Origin: Cryptomeria japonica
Lineage: Eukaryota; Streptophyta; Pinopsida; Cupressales; Cupressaceae
Reading direction: 5' to 3'
Assembly: GCF_030272615.1 (NCBI RefSeq)
Contig: NC_081409.1
Location: forward strand, 475,036,573-475,100,572
DNA: 64,000 nt
Shown here: positions 1-11,350 of the stretch, piece by piece
Numbering within the stretch: the first letter of the stretch is position 1
Layout: every line of letters starts with the position of its first letter
The notes under the pieces: generated by a model
Databases searched by the model: none
What the model was told of the DNA's origin: nothing
The model's input: the letters and a program-made list of their open reading frames with translations, nothing else
Translations under genes and position numbers: made by a program

Positions 1-152
1 TCCACGCACACCACCATTTCTATTTCCTCTTTGCATCATCTTCACGCAAGTCCTCTGCAGTTGTAGGTCAGATTCACAATCTGCCACCCTACAACAAAAT
101 CTTACAAGACAACACAATCTTTGGAATGAAATCTCGCTTTGATACCACTTGG
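1..152 (-). mobile_element. Internal 5' region of an LTR retrotransposon, cut by window edge
   Basis: Read on the minus strand, this follows the LTR at 153-943 and starts with a tRNA-Met-type primer binding site at 136-147. It then gives a leader that closely matches the leader of element C (39880-39960, and inverted at 49610-49680), including the stretch before the first gag codon. The element therefore belongs to the same broad Ty3-type family as C. The rest lies beyond the left edge, so gag and pol cannot be judged. Confidence 0.7.
136..147 (-). promoter_or_regulatory. Primer binding site (tRNA-iMet type)
   Basis: The minus strand reads TGGTATCAAAGC, five bases inside the LTR end. This is the usual plant LTR-retrotransposon site complementary to the 3' end of initiator tRNA-Met, with one or two changes from the common TGGTATCAGAGC. 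It fixes the orientation of the element as minus. Confidence 0.75.
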
Positions 153-943
153 TGCAGTCACAGAGGGAGGGTCCTCAAAGAGAACAGTTTGGATTGTGCA
201 GCAAGAGTTACACAAAAAAAACAACTCAAAGTGATTGAGGAAATACCAAAACAAACTAAATTAAATCATGAAAATCAATTCCAAATGTTGGCAACATGCG
301 GGCTCCAAGATTCGGCTCATAGGCTTGAATACAAAACATGGGTGTTATGCAAGATTGAGCTCCAACAAGAATGTGAGCCAACTCTGGACCTCCTAACCTA
401 GAAATCTATGTCCTATCTTCTCCAAACTTGATCTAAATGCTTAGTTACATTGATTTATATGATCAAGGGTGATCCGCGTCGGCCCAAGGTGAAACAATCT
501 TCGATGAACAAGATGAAGCATGTAAAACAACAAGGTCAACCTTCGCGAAAGAGATCCATTCGGAAAATCCATAAGATGAAGTGAGAACCGAAGGGAAGGT
601 CATCCACACGCCAAGGAATGTTGGAAACAACTAATTGAAACTTTGCAAGCTATGGAAATGAACCACAAAATTTGTCAATAGCAAAATAGGTCCAAGCGGT
701 TTTGATGTTCTAAGCCAGAAACTGTCTCGAATTCTAAAAGTGATAACTTGACAGGAAAAGATCCAAACGTCCCATGGACTTAGGATAAATCAAATGAATA
801 TTTCCATAATCAAAATCCAGCTCCACAAGCTCTGGTGAGAAAATGAAAAGAAATGTAGGATGAAATGCAAAACAAAAGCAAACTGAAAGAAAATATTTTT
901 GGTTGACACAAGTTTGCCAAGAGCTAGGGATGCTCTTGCATCA
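153..943 (-). repeat. 5' LTR of a Ty3-type element (about 791 bp)
   Basis: On the minus strand it starts TGATGCAAGAGCAT at 943 and ends in CA at 153, next to the PBS. The first 60 bases, and patches throughout, match the LTRs of element C (39052-39827 and inverted 49683-50428): the TGATGYARGAGCAT start, the block before ATTTTCTTT, and the phrase for a warm-coloured TTGACCTTGTT segment. Overall identity is clearly lower than between C's own LTRs, so this is a related subfamily. Only one LTR is in the window. Confidence 0.7.
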
Positions 944-1348
944 CAATAAAAGATACTAAGAAAATAGTAAGTACAATCATTGAAGTACTTAGGTATGTTC
1001 CCAGTGAAGAACAAAAGGTGAGAGCCGAAATTGACTCTTTTCATACATTTCAACACTGGACTATACCACATATCACTAATAAGGATAAGCACACGAAGGA
1101 TTTCAGTGATTGGAAAATTGATTTCCATCAAATGGTGCCAAGAATTATCACACATATGAAGGAGGAAGGGGATATGAGCATTCAAAGTTTCAATTTTTTT
1201 CAAGATAGTATCATAACATTGGATGTTGGTTATTCAAATTTTGTTATAGAAGTGAGGGCAACAATAGACAAGAAATGGAGAGACCACCTTGTGAACATGC
1301 CTACCATCCAGAGCTTCAAATGGCCTAGTGACTACAAGGTATACCAAT
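943..1348 (+). pseudogene. Unidentified open frame abutting the LTR
   Basis: One plus-strand frame is open for about 135 codons from the LTR boundary to a TGA after 1348. It would encode a soluble, charged protein segment (early part ...IVSTIIEVLRYVPSEEQK, later ...WKIDFHQMVPRIITHMK). No start codon fits its 5' end because the LTR has cut into it, so it is probably the truncated remainder of a longer gene. The early part loosely recalls the C-terminal region of hAT-type transposases, but I cannot confirm this. Downstream (1350-1440) possible coding continues with stops. Confidence 0.35.
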
Positions 1349-3381
1349 GAGAGGTGACATACTTGAAAGCCTTAGGAGATCAAGTGCTCAAAAGAACAAC
1401 TGGTGGATGTGGAGCATGCCCAACATAAAGTAGAACCTTTCTAGACCCAAGGGTCGTAGGTTGCTACTCATACTGTAATGATAATGGGCTTACTCACATT
1501 CACTGGCTATTCTCATATTTTATTATTGTTTTCTATTTCAGACTTGTTTCAAAACTTTGTAATGTTTTAATCAAGTTTTATTTTAACTATGCATTTATAT
1601 AATTAGTTGTGAAGGGTTGCGATGCAACTGTCTAAATCTTGTTGCTTCTCCCAATGTTATTATATAAGGTATAAATCAAGACCAATTAAAGGGGACGATA
1701 TATAGAATATAGAGAAATAGAAGCAATAACAATAGCAAATTTTGCACCTCTTTACTGTGGCTAATTATAATAGAAGAATCCAAGTTTCTTGTGCTCAGTT
1801 ATTTGTTGATGGTGAATGATAAATATTGTGTGGTTGTCTCCAATTTATTTCTTTCTTATTTGTTTAATTTAGGATATCAAAGGTATTTCTGATTTATCAA
1901 AGAAGCTTTCTCTTCTCTATGTGATTTGGTTAATTAGCTTCTGTAAGGCAAAATTAAATTCATTTAACTAAATTACAATAATTTGGAAGAGAATAATTGG
2001 ATTAACAAGAAGAACCAAATAATATTACATTTTTGCATGTTTATATAAAGTATAAACACATTTGAATGACAAGTAACTTGAATTATCATTAGGAACCAAA
2101 TGTATATAACTCTGTAGCCCTGAAAGAAGGCATTGATCATAATCATATAAAATACTTTTTTTTGGAGATTCAATTTTATTTATTTATTTTATAAGATTAG
2201 GTAGAAGTAGGAGTAATAAGGTATAAGATATCTATTCCAAGTATATGTGCCATACTATGTGGATTTGAACTAGAATTTCAACATAAAACTATTAATCTAC
2301 TTTATTCATTAAAGATACACCTGCCAAGGTTTTACAAAGCTTAAAGAATAGGAGACATCTTCTTTTACAAGATTCTTGTTCATTGGCCAAGTGAACCTGA
2401 TACATTCTTAGGGTTTTTCAATTTGTTGATTTGGGAACCAACAAGTGGAACAAGTAAAGGCCTAAGAGTGTGAAAGAATATTAGTGAAAGTTTTAATATT
2501 ATTTTATATAGATAATAAAGCACACAAAAAATACTTTGCACAAAAAACAAAATTATTTAATAAAAGTGATGCAACACAAAGGCTCTTTTTAAAAAAATTC
2601 TCTTTATTGCCATCTAATGTGTATGTATATATATTATGTGCAATATGTGACTTTCACTATAATTTTCTTACTTGACTTAGCATGTCTTGTACTTTTGACA
2701 TGATTTTTTACTTTAGCTTGTGCTTCAAGATTCTAAATTGACATGAATTATTTTCTTAACATAAGTTTTACTCTTGGTTTGTGTTCGAGCTTCTAAATTG
2801 GCTTGACATGACTTGTACACTTGACACTAATATGTTTATATAAAGAGTACTTGAGGGCAATATTTTTAACATGGTTGTGTCACTGACCCCAAACTCATCC
2901 CAAATTTGTCCTTTTTTTTAGTGAGGTCCCATCACTAAATGAATATTTTTCCTTCGATCACTTTAGGCTTTCGAAGTCAAATTAGACTTATTCTTCATTT
3001 GTGGCACTTCATGGTTTAGTGATGGGTGTCAATGCTACCGTTCACTTTTCTTGTGTTGCCACGATGGCACAAAATGCAAGACTTGTGATATGTGTATCAT
3101 GACACCTTAGGAGAAATATCATACATAGTACCACTCATAGCTAGTGGAGTTGCATATTTCTATTAGGGGGCTTATAGACTTGGTACAACCTATTAGCTTG
3201 GCAATTAAGTTGTGTTTGCATAATGACAATTAATTCTATACAAAGGAGATCGACTATGAGACCTTGTTACACACACTAAGACTTTCCTCATATATGATTC
3301 CATTTCATTTTGTTTCACCTTTATGCTGATTAGAGGTATATGCCCTTCTTTGTTATATGTGGTGAATTTTTGAATGTCTTT
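1349..3381. other. No recognisable feature
   Basis: AT-rich sequence without a sustained reading frame, LTR end or structured repeat that I can recognise. Short frames here are random in appearance. Confidence 0.5.
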
Positions 3382-3776
3382 CATGATTGCGTGTAGTCGT
3401 CTGACATCTTTTTTTATCCTTTTACAAAAGTAGAATTGTATTACAACACTATTGTGCATAATCCCTTTTAAGATTATTATTGTGAGAGTCCATCACCTTA
3501 ACTCTATTTTTGCATTCCATATGTGAGTGTTGTTATTGGTGTAGTAATGGATCAACAGCTTATTGGAAATTGGGGATGCCATGATTGTGTGTAGTCATGT
3601 CACATATTTATTTAGCCTTCTACAAAAGTAGAATAGTATTGCAACACTACTATGAACCACCATTGTAAGATGATTATTGTGAGAATCCATAACCCCAACT
3701 CAATTTATCCATTCCATGCGTAAGTGTTGTGGTGGGTGTAGCAATGGATCAATATCTCATTAGTAATTGTGGATGT
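3382..3776. repeat. Two-copy tandem duplication, 198-bp unit
   Basis: Copy 1 (3382-3579) and copy 2 (3580-about 3776) both start CATGATTG(C/T)GTGTAGTC. They share long blocks, including the CTACAAAAGTAGAAT-like segment, the ATTATTGTGAGA segment and the AATGGATCAA segment. By eye they differ at roughly one base in five, so the duplication is old. There is no coding frame across the unit. Confidence 0.7.
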
Positions 3777-5143
3777 GTCATCTAAGTAATTGATCAAAAA
3801 TTTCAATTTGATAGAAGTTAGAAATGGTCTTTGAGTTATGGCTATGTGAATTAAGGGTTAAGACTAAATTCATTGGAGTGAGTGGGTTGCTCTTAACACT
3901 AAAAAATTTGTTAGGCATTGGTCCAAAGAAAACTTGGGTATTTTGGGGTGTTACAAGATGAGTTGTCTAAAATTAGTTAGGGGGTATTTCCATGCCTACA
4001 AAGGATTTAAAATGCAATTTTGAAGTTCGTAGGGAATAACTAGATAATTAAGTCATTGCAGGACATGGATAGTGGTCATTGATTCATATCCTCGAACCCC
4101 AATTGTTGTAGGAGTAGAGGTATCTCATGTGACCAAAGGCTATAAGGATTGAATAGTTAGTGTCTTACATATATGGCCCCAACTAATGTTGATTCCTTCA
4201 CATCAAAAAGAAAACTAAATGAAATATAAACAATAAATCCAACAAATACAATTTGAGGCCTATAGTGGAACAAGTCCAAAATAAAAGTTAAATGTGGACA
4301 TTATAGAGTAAAATATATCAATATCAGAATTTGTCAATATATGAAAATACATAATAAATAACTAATATGTTAAAAATAAATTTGAAAAATATTAAAGCTA
4401 ATATATTCAATAATGGTTTGGTAGGACTATGTTGAAAATGCTTAAGTATGTGTAAAGGGTCCTTCGAAATTTTGGACTTAGCTCAATTTCAATTTAATTA
4501 TTATATATAATTTGAAGGAAAAGGGGGTTATAAGATCTTTAAAGTGATTGACAATTTTTATTTTTATTTTATTTGGTCTTTTTGAAAAAAAAAGGCAAAT
4601 AACAATAGAAAAGAAAATACTTGTAAAAGGATTAAAATTCATTAGAAAAATGAATAATAAAATCTCTAAATAAGAATTAATAAAATTTTAATGAGGCCTT
4701 ACAAAGTAATCTTAGGATCTCAAGAATAGAATATATCATCTCAAATGAAATGAGAATCGTCATTTGAGTATCTTTAAGGTGGCTCCCTTACAACTCTATT
4801 AAAACTATGCATCTCTTTAAAAATAGTCAATTGATATTGAAGATGAGTCCATGATTTTAATCGATGTCATCAATTGAAATTTTTTTTGTTGAACTAGAAA
4901 TTATAAAAAATGTCAAATAGATATGTACTTTACTAAGAAAATTTATAGACTTCTTTATAACACATGTGTATTAGGAATTTAATATGGCAACAAATGTTCT
5001 AGATAATGAAGGATGCAATCAAAGACCTACCATCAAAATCTCAAATTAGGCTAGAGAATGGGATGGATTGGACAAGATCAACGATATTGATCGTGCTTTA
5101 GAATTGTCATAGATGACCTTGTGATTTTTGGAAATCCCTAGAA
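3777..5143. other. No recognisable feature
   Basis: AT-rich flank of element A with no sustained reading frame or repeat family that I can recognise. Confidence 0.5.
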
Positions 5144-5148
5144 TGATA

Positions 5149-6682
5149 TGTTGGCATTTGACATTATAACAGACAATGGGAGATTGTTGGCATTTCAATA
5201 AGGATATTGAGAAGGTTGTTGATGATTATGGATATAACTGATTAAGGATGTTTACTGTCTTGATATTATTATTTTGTCATTGATGTCAAGAAATTGATTT
5301 TCTAATTCAGTATGATGTTGCCATATCTTGAGAAGTATGATTTGAAGAGTATAAAAATGTCGGTAAAAGACACAAAAAGAATATGATGAATAAGGGGATG
5401 CATAAGGTATTCAATGGGCAACTATTACCGAGTCAGACAATGATGAGATCATGATGTTTAGATTGTTTTAACATCATACATATGTTGTAAATTGTAAGGT
5501 TAATACTATACTATGTTATCGAGCAAAGAACCTAGTCGGTAAACCCTAAGGAACCTAGTCGGTAAACCCTAAGGTTACCGCTATCAGTTAATGAAGGCAG
5601 AATATCTACCGAGTGAAGTTTAGTATTTACCGAGTTGTAACCGAGTTGTAACAAAATACATTAAATGGTTACATGCATTATTTAATGAAGGAAGCTGATG
5701 AGCTGGAACTGATTAAATGATTGGTATGCCGTGCATGAAGTTTGTTAATGAATCTATGGCAAAGGAAAATCGGCATGAAGATCTACAGCTTAGATTGAAC
5801 CACAATACCCTAGCACAAGTTCCAAGAAATGTATACAAGTTCCAAGGCAGGGTAAAATGTTTTTAGATCGAAGGATACATTGAACCTGGTCAAAGTTTGA
5901 AGATCTGATGGCTATGATTGATCATGGGAAATGTGATCAAGGAGATTAAGCGGTTAGCTAATTGTTTATAAATAGGGAACTATTGATAAACAATGTATGC
6001 GGGCAAATGTATGCACAGGGATGCTACATAGTGATTACTAAGCACACAAGCTTGAAGACCTGTTTGAATAACATAGTATAAAAGCCTAGAATATGGACAA
6101 GATTAGTTCTATGTCTAGATTGTATTGAGCAAATAAGAATCTGCTTTAGCATTTTAGATGTGAAGTTGCAGATAGATTTTTATTACTGCTATTTTGTGAA
6201 AGTGATAGAAAATCTCTTAACTGAGTGGACTTAACAGTCTTATTTGTAAAACTCTCTAGCAAGGTGACATTCTGATTGAGTGTTTGAAATCCTTTAACAA
6301 GGTCACTTCTAACAAGGTGAAGATCCTAACAAATCTGAGGGAAATCCCTTAACCGGGTCACATCTAGCAATGTGTTTGTAATCTTTAACATGATTTTCTT
6401 TTAACCATGCATACTCTAGAAGAGTATATTTCTTAGAGGGTCTGAAATCCCATAGTGGTTTTTCCCTATTGGGGTTTCCACGTTAAAACTGGTGTTATGA
6501 GGTTTATGATGTTTATATGCTTTTGAATTTGCATGTTTAGCAGTTTTGGTTATATTACTGAAGTATATGTTACCAAGGTTGAATCTGATGTTTTTATGGT
6601 AGATTAAGGTTGTATGATTCACCCCCCCCTCTCATCTTGTTGGCTATTGGATCTGTACTTACATTAAGTATCAGAACTATCA
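5149..6682 (+). repeat. Element A 5' LTR (1,534 bp)
   Basis: It starts TGTTGGCATTT and ends ...AACTATCA, just before the PBS. Near its 3' end is the block TTTTTCCCTATTGGGGTTTC at about 6460, then CACCCCCCCCTCTCATCTTG at about 6620, both shared with other LTRs in the window. It is 34 bp longer than the 3' copy (after removing the nested insertion). Two small tandem duplications unique to this LTR (12 bp near 5400, 23 bp near 5530-5575), less one C in the C-run, account exactly for the difference. Confidence 0.95.
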
Positions 6683-6684
6683 AT

Positions 6685-6696
6685 TGGTATCAGAGC
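6685..6696 (+). promoter_or_regulatory. Element A primer binding site
   Basis: TGGTATCAGAGC lies two bases after the 5' LTR. It is the standard plant copia site complementary to the initiator tRNA-Met 3' end, and it primes minus-strand cDNA synthesis. Confidence 0.9.
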
Positions 6697-6746
6697 TTTG
6701 GACTCCGGAAGAAAAGTTTAAAGGTACTTGAAGCAAAGACCCAAAG

Positions 6747-9700
6747 ATGTATAAGAGGGATGCACCAAAGCTAAACAAGTCAAGTTTCTCTACATGGCAG
6801 AAAAGGATGAAGCTGCACCTATCAGGAGTTGGAGAATATGTTGTATATTATCTAGAGAATGATTTCATCACACTGAGCACCTATCCATTGACAATGGAAG
6901 AGATAAAGGCAAAGCAAGAACATATCCAAGCAATGATTGAAATAACATCTGCATTGACCAACTCAGAGTTTAATGATCTAGAAGGCTGCAATGATGCAAA
7001 GGCTATGTGGGATAAGCTCATATAAGTATATGGAGGAGATGAACATGTTCAAAAAGCAAAAGTAGATAGTCTAAGAGGGCAACTTGAATCTATGAGGATG
7101 AATGAAGGTGAGAACATAACTCAGTACAGTGCAAGACTAAAGGAGATTGTCAATCAAATCAAAGGAGCAGGTGGAACTATTGAAGAAAAGGATATAACAA
7201 GTAAGTTGTTAAGAACCCTTCTACCAGCTAATGCAATCAGAGTCTCTGCAATCAATGAATTGAGGTCTATACCTAATATGCCAATTTCTTTAGATGCTAC
7301 TATTGGTAAGCTACATGCATTTGAGTTAATTAACTTTGATAACAGTGGATCTTCGGTAAATAAAGTTGAATCTACATTTAGTTCTTTTCATATTGATGAA
7401 TCTAATGATTACAATGAAAGAAAGTATAAGTACTCTAAAGGAGATCACAGTGGAGCAAGTGAAAGATTTCGCAAGAACATGGAAGAAGTACACAAACTGT
7501 ATGAGGAAATCAGAAATCAGGAAGAGTTTGAAACACTATTAGCCAGAAGGTTACCAAGAGGCAAAGGTAAGTATAAAGGAAAACTACCTTTGAAATGTTT
7601 CAATTGTGATAAGATAGGACATATGGCTTCTAACTGTCTTGACAAAGAATCTACTGAAAAGAGAGATTACCGAGATGACAGACAGAAAGACAATCATTAC
7701 AGAGGATACCGAGACTTTAGAAGAAGAGATAGAAAGACATGCTTAATAGCTGATGAGGAATCCAATGATGATAAATCAGATGAAACTGATACAGAGGAAG
7801 TAGTTTATGTGGCTATCAAAGATGGATCAGATGAAGAAAGGTATGAAGAAAAAGCCCTAATATCTCATGTAAATACTAATGATTCTTGGATCATAGATAG
7901 TGGATGCTCACATCATATGACAGGAGATAAACACAAGTTGGTTATGTTAGAAGATTATGATGGAGGCTATGTAAGATTTGGTAATGATGCACCATATCCG
8001 GTGAAAGGTAAAGGATCTATAACACTTCTTGACAATGCAAGATGTAATGATGTTTATTGGGTTGAAGGTTTGAAATACAATTTGTTGAGTGTAGCACAGC
8101 TAAACAATACAGGTTACCAAATAGAATTTCAGAAGGGAATTGTCAAAGTTCATGACAAGAATGGAAAGTTAGCTGCTACTGGGACACAAACAAAAGGTAA
8201 CACATTTCACCTTGACAAAACTTAGAACAAGTGTTTGTATGCAAAGATAGATGATACCTGGTTATGGCATAAAAGGTTTTGTCATGTAAATTTTGATAAT
8301 ATGATCAAAATAAGTAAGAAGCACCGAGTAAGAGGTCTACCAAGTCTTGAAAAGCCTGAGAATGCTATGTGCTGAGGATGCCAGATGGGTAAGATGACAA
8401 GATCAAGCTTTACAAGTAAGTCTTACACTTCTAAGGGAATTTTAGATCTTGTGCACACTGATCTTTGTGGTCCTATGAAAGTTCAAAGTTATTATGGTGA
8501 TAAATATTTCATATTATTTGTGGATGACTATTCAAGGATGATGTCAGTTATGTTTTTAAAAGAAAAATCAGAAGCTTTTCAAATGTTTAAATGGTACAAG
8601 GCAAGAGTTGAAAATGAAACAAGAAGACAAATGAAATGTCTTAGATTAGATAGAGGAGGAGAATTCACATCTGATGAGTTCAACTTATTCTGCAATGATC
8701 ATGGTATTAAAAGACAAGTCTCTGCATCGAGAACTCCACAACAGAATGGAATAGTTGAGAGAAGAAACAGATCTATTGTGGATTGTGCCAGAACACCAAT
8801 GATTGAAAAGAAAGTGCCACAAACATTTTGGAGAGAAGCAATAAGCACAGCAGTTTACACCATGAACCAAGTACAACTGAAGAAAGGTACTTTGAAGACA
8901 CCATATAAAATCTGGTATGACAAGAAACCTAATGTAAGTTATTTTAAAATCTTTGGAAGTAAATGCTATGTACACAAAGATGATAGAAATGACAAGTTTG
9001 ATTAGAAAAGTGAAGAAGGAACATTTCTAGGTTATTCTTTTAGAAGCAAAGCATTTAAATGTCTGATCAAATCATCTAACAAAATAGTAGAAAGTGCAAA
9101 TGTGAAAATTGATGAATTTGCAGAAAGAAATGATGAAGAAAATTCCAAAGAACCAGAAGATTATGATGAATTTGTCTATGTTCAACCGACAAGTTTTACC
9201 AAGAAAACTGTTGAAGAAAATATCCAGTTACCGAGTAATGAAGAAGATCATACAGAGCCTACCAAGCCTGTATTAGCCAAGTATGTCAGAAGACATCATG
9301 CACCAAGTCAGATTATAGGAGATAAGGATGATCCAGTGATGACAAGGAACAAACTGATATAGAACACATGTTTGATATCTGAATTTGAATCGAGAATAGT
9401 GAAAGAGGCATTTAACAGTGAAGATTGGATAAATTCTATGATAGAAGAGATTGATCAAATCAAGAAGAATGACACATGGACACTAATCCCAAGACCAAAG
9501 GACAAAAATGTAATCGGTACAAAGTGGATTTTTAGAAACAAGCTAAATGAAAAAGGAGAGGTCATTCGAAATAAAGCAAGACTAGTTTGCAAAGGTTATG
9601 CTCAAGAAGAAGGAATTGATTATGGTGAAACTTTTGTACCTGTGGCTAGACTTGAAGGAGTAAGAACATTGTTGGCATATGTTGCTTTCAAAAACTTCAA

Positions 9701-10918
9701 GGTATATCAAATGGATGTCAAATCTGCATTTTTGAATGGAATATTAGAAGAAGTTTTTATTGAACAACCTGAAGGATTTGTTGAAGACAATAATAAAGAT
9801 CAAGTATGTAAATTGAACAAAGCATTATATGGTCTGAAACAAGCACCTAGAGCATGGTATGAAAGATTGCACTCTTATTTGATTAAGATTGGTTTTATAA
9901 GGATAAGTGAGAACAACAATATGTACATGAAGAATGATGAAAATGGAATACCGATCTCAGCCATATTTGTTGATGATATTATATTTTGTGGAAATGACTC
10001 TCTTTGTAAGAACTTTGGAAATGAAATGAGCAAAGAATTTGAGATGTCATTAATCGGTGAGATAAAGTATTTTATAGGTTTACAGATACTGCAAATGAAA
10101 AATGAGATTTTCATTACTCAATCCAATACATAAAGAAAATCTTGAAGAAATTTGGAATGGAGGATTCAAAACCAGTAAGTACTCCTATGACTACCAACTA
10201 TAAACTATCAAAGAATGATGAATCTTCATCTGTTGATAAGACACTTTACCGATCCATGATTGGAAAACTACAATATGTTGTTCACAGCAAACCAGACATA
10301 ACACATGTAGTAGGTATAGTTGCAAGATTCTCTACAGATCCTAAGGAAACACACATGAGAGCAATCAAAAGAATTTTTAGATACTTGAAAGGCACAAAGG
10401 ATTATGGCTTAGTATATCAAAAAGGAAATGATTTTTATTTAAAAGTTTATACTGATGTTGATTGGGCAGGCAACATTGATGACAGGAAAAGCACAAGTGG
10501 AGGAGCTTTCTTTTTAGGAGAAAGACTAGTGAGTTGGCTTAGCAAGAAACAAGGATGTGTTTCATAGTCAACAACAAAAGATGAATACGTTGTTGCAGCA
10601 TTGAATTGTACCAACATTGCATGGATCAAACAATTGTTGGAAGGTATAAATGAGAAAGTTACCGAGCCAGTAACTATATTCTATGAAAATACTAGTGCCA
10701 TTAACATTTCAAAGAATCCTGTTATGCACTCTAAGACAAAGCACATCTCTATCAAATATCATTATCTTAGAGAAGAAGCTCAAGAGAAGAAAGTGGTGTT
10801 GGAATATGTTAGCACAAAGGAACAAATAGCAGATATCTTCACTAAGCCACTACCAAGGGACACTTTTGAATATCTCAAAAGTAAGTTAGGGGTTCTACCC
10901 CTATCTTCTACTCACTGA
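6747..10918 (+). pseudogene. Element A Ty1-copia gag-pol polyprotein, broken
   Basis: A single frame of about 1,390 codons encodes, in order: copia gag (6747-7560); zinc knuckle CFNCDKIGHMASNC (7596-7637); aspartic protease with WIIDSGCSHHMTGD (about 7887-7928); the GAG-pre-integrase WHKRFCHVN motif (about 8265); an integrase core with HTD, LDRGGEF and QQNGIVERR; reverse transcriptase with [10 protein letters not shown] and catalytic FVDD (9966-9977); and RNase H with YTDVDWAG and the C-terminal IADIFTKPLPRD. Lesions: in-frame stops at 7023 (TAA), 8223 (TAG), 8373 (TGA), 9003 (TAG), 9360 (TAG) and 10565 (TAG), plus a one-base deletion near 10124. Start chosen at ATG 6747, about 50 bases after the PBS. 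Product would be virus-like particle and replication enzymes. It is not expressible as one protein in this copy. Confidence 0.95.
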
Positions 10919-11350
10919 CTGAGTTCGGTGAAAGCATCAATTCAATGACTCTATCGAATATATTTTTAGAGTTGATTTTGATTTACACACTTTAGGATGT
11001 TTTCTAAAGGTGTGCAGGAAAAAATACAGGATACAATATAGGGAACAGGAATTGAAGACAAAATGCTCTGACCGAGACTTAGTTGATACACATTATAGCA
11101 GGAATTCACTTCATACAAGAAGAAATTATGCTTTAATTCTTTACTTTTTGGCATTGTTGTCAAAGAGGGAGAAAATTGATTAAAAAGATTGAAACTGAAG
11201 GAGAGAAGACTGAAAAAAGGGAGAAGTCTAATGTATGGGGGAGAATTCTGATGACAGCAAGAGAGAATTTTAGCATTTCAGAATCACAGCAATCCGAATC
11301 TTTTTAAGGTCAAATCAATTGCTTTTGCCATCAATGCCAAAGGGGGAGAA
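10919..11350 (+). other. Element A 3' untranslated region with polypurine tract
   Basis: A non-coding spacer between RNase H and the 3' LTR. It holds several purine runs (AAAGAGGGAGAAAA near 11161, GGGGGAGAA near 11237) and the true polypurine tract AAAGGGGGAGAA at 11339-11350, which directly abuts the LTR start TGTTGG. The tract would prime plus-strand cDNA synthesis. Confidence 0.85.

Noticed and set aside
790-1203. 137-codon minus-strand frame
   Set aside because: It crosses the LTR boundary at 943, so it is a chance fusion of LTR and flanking sequence.
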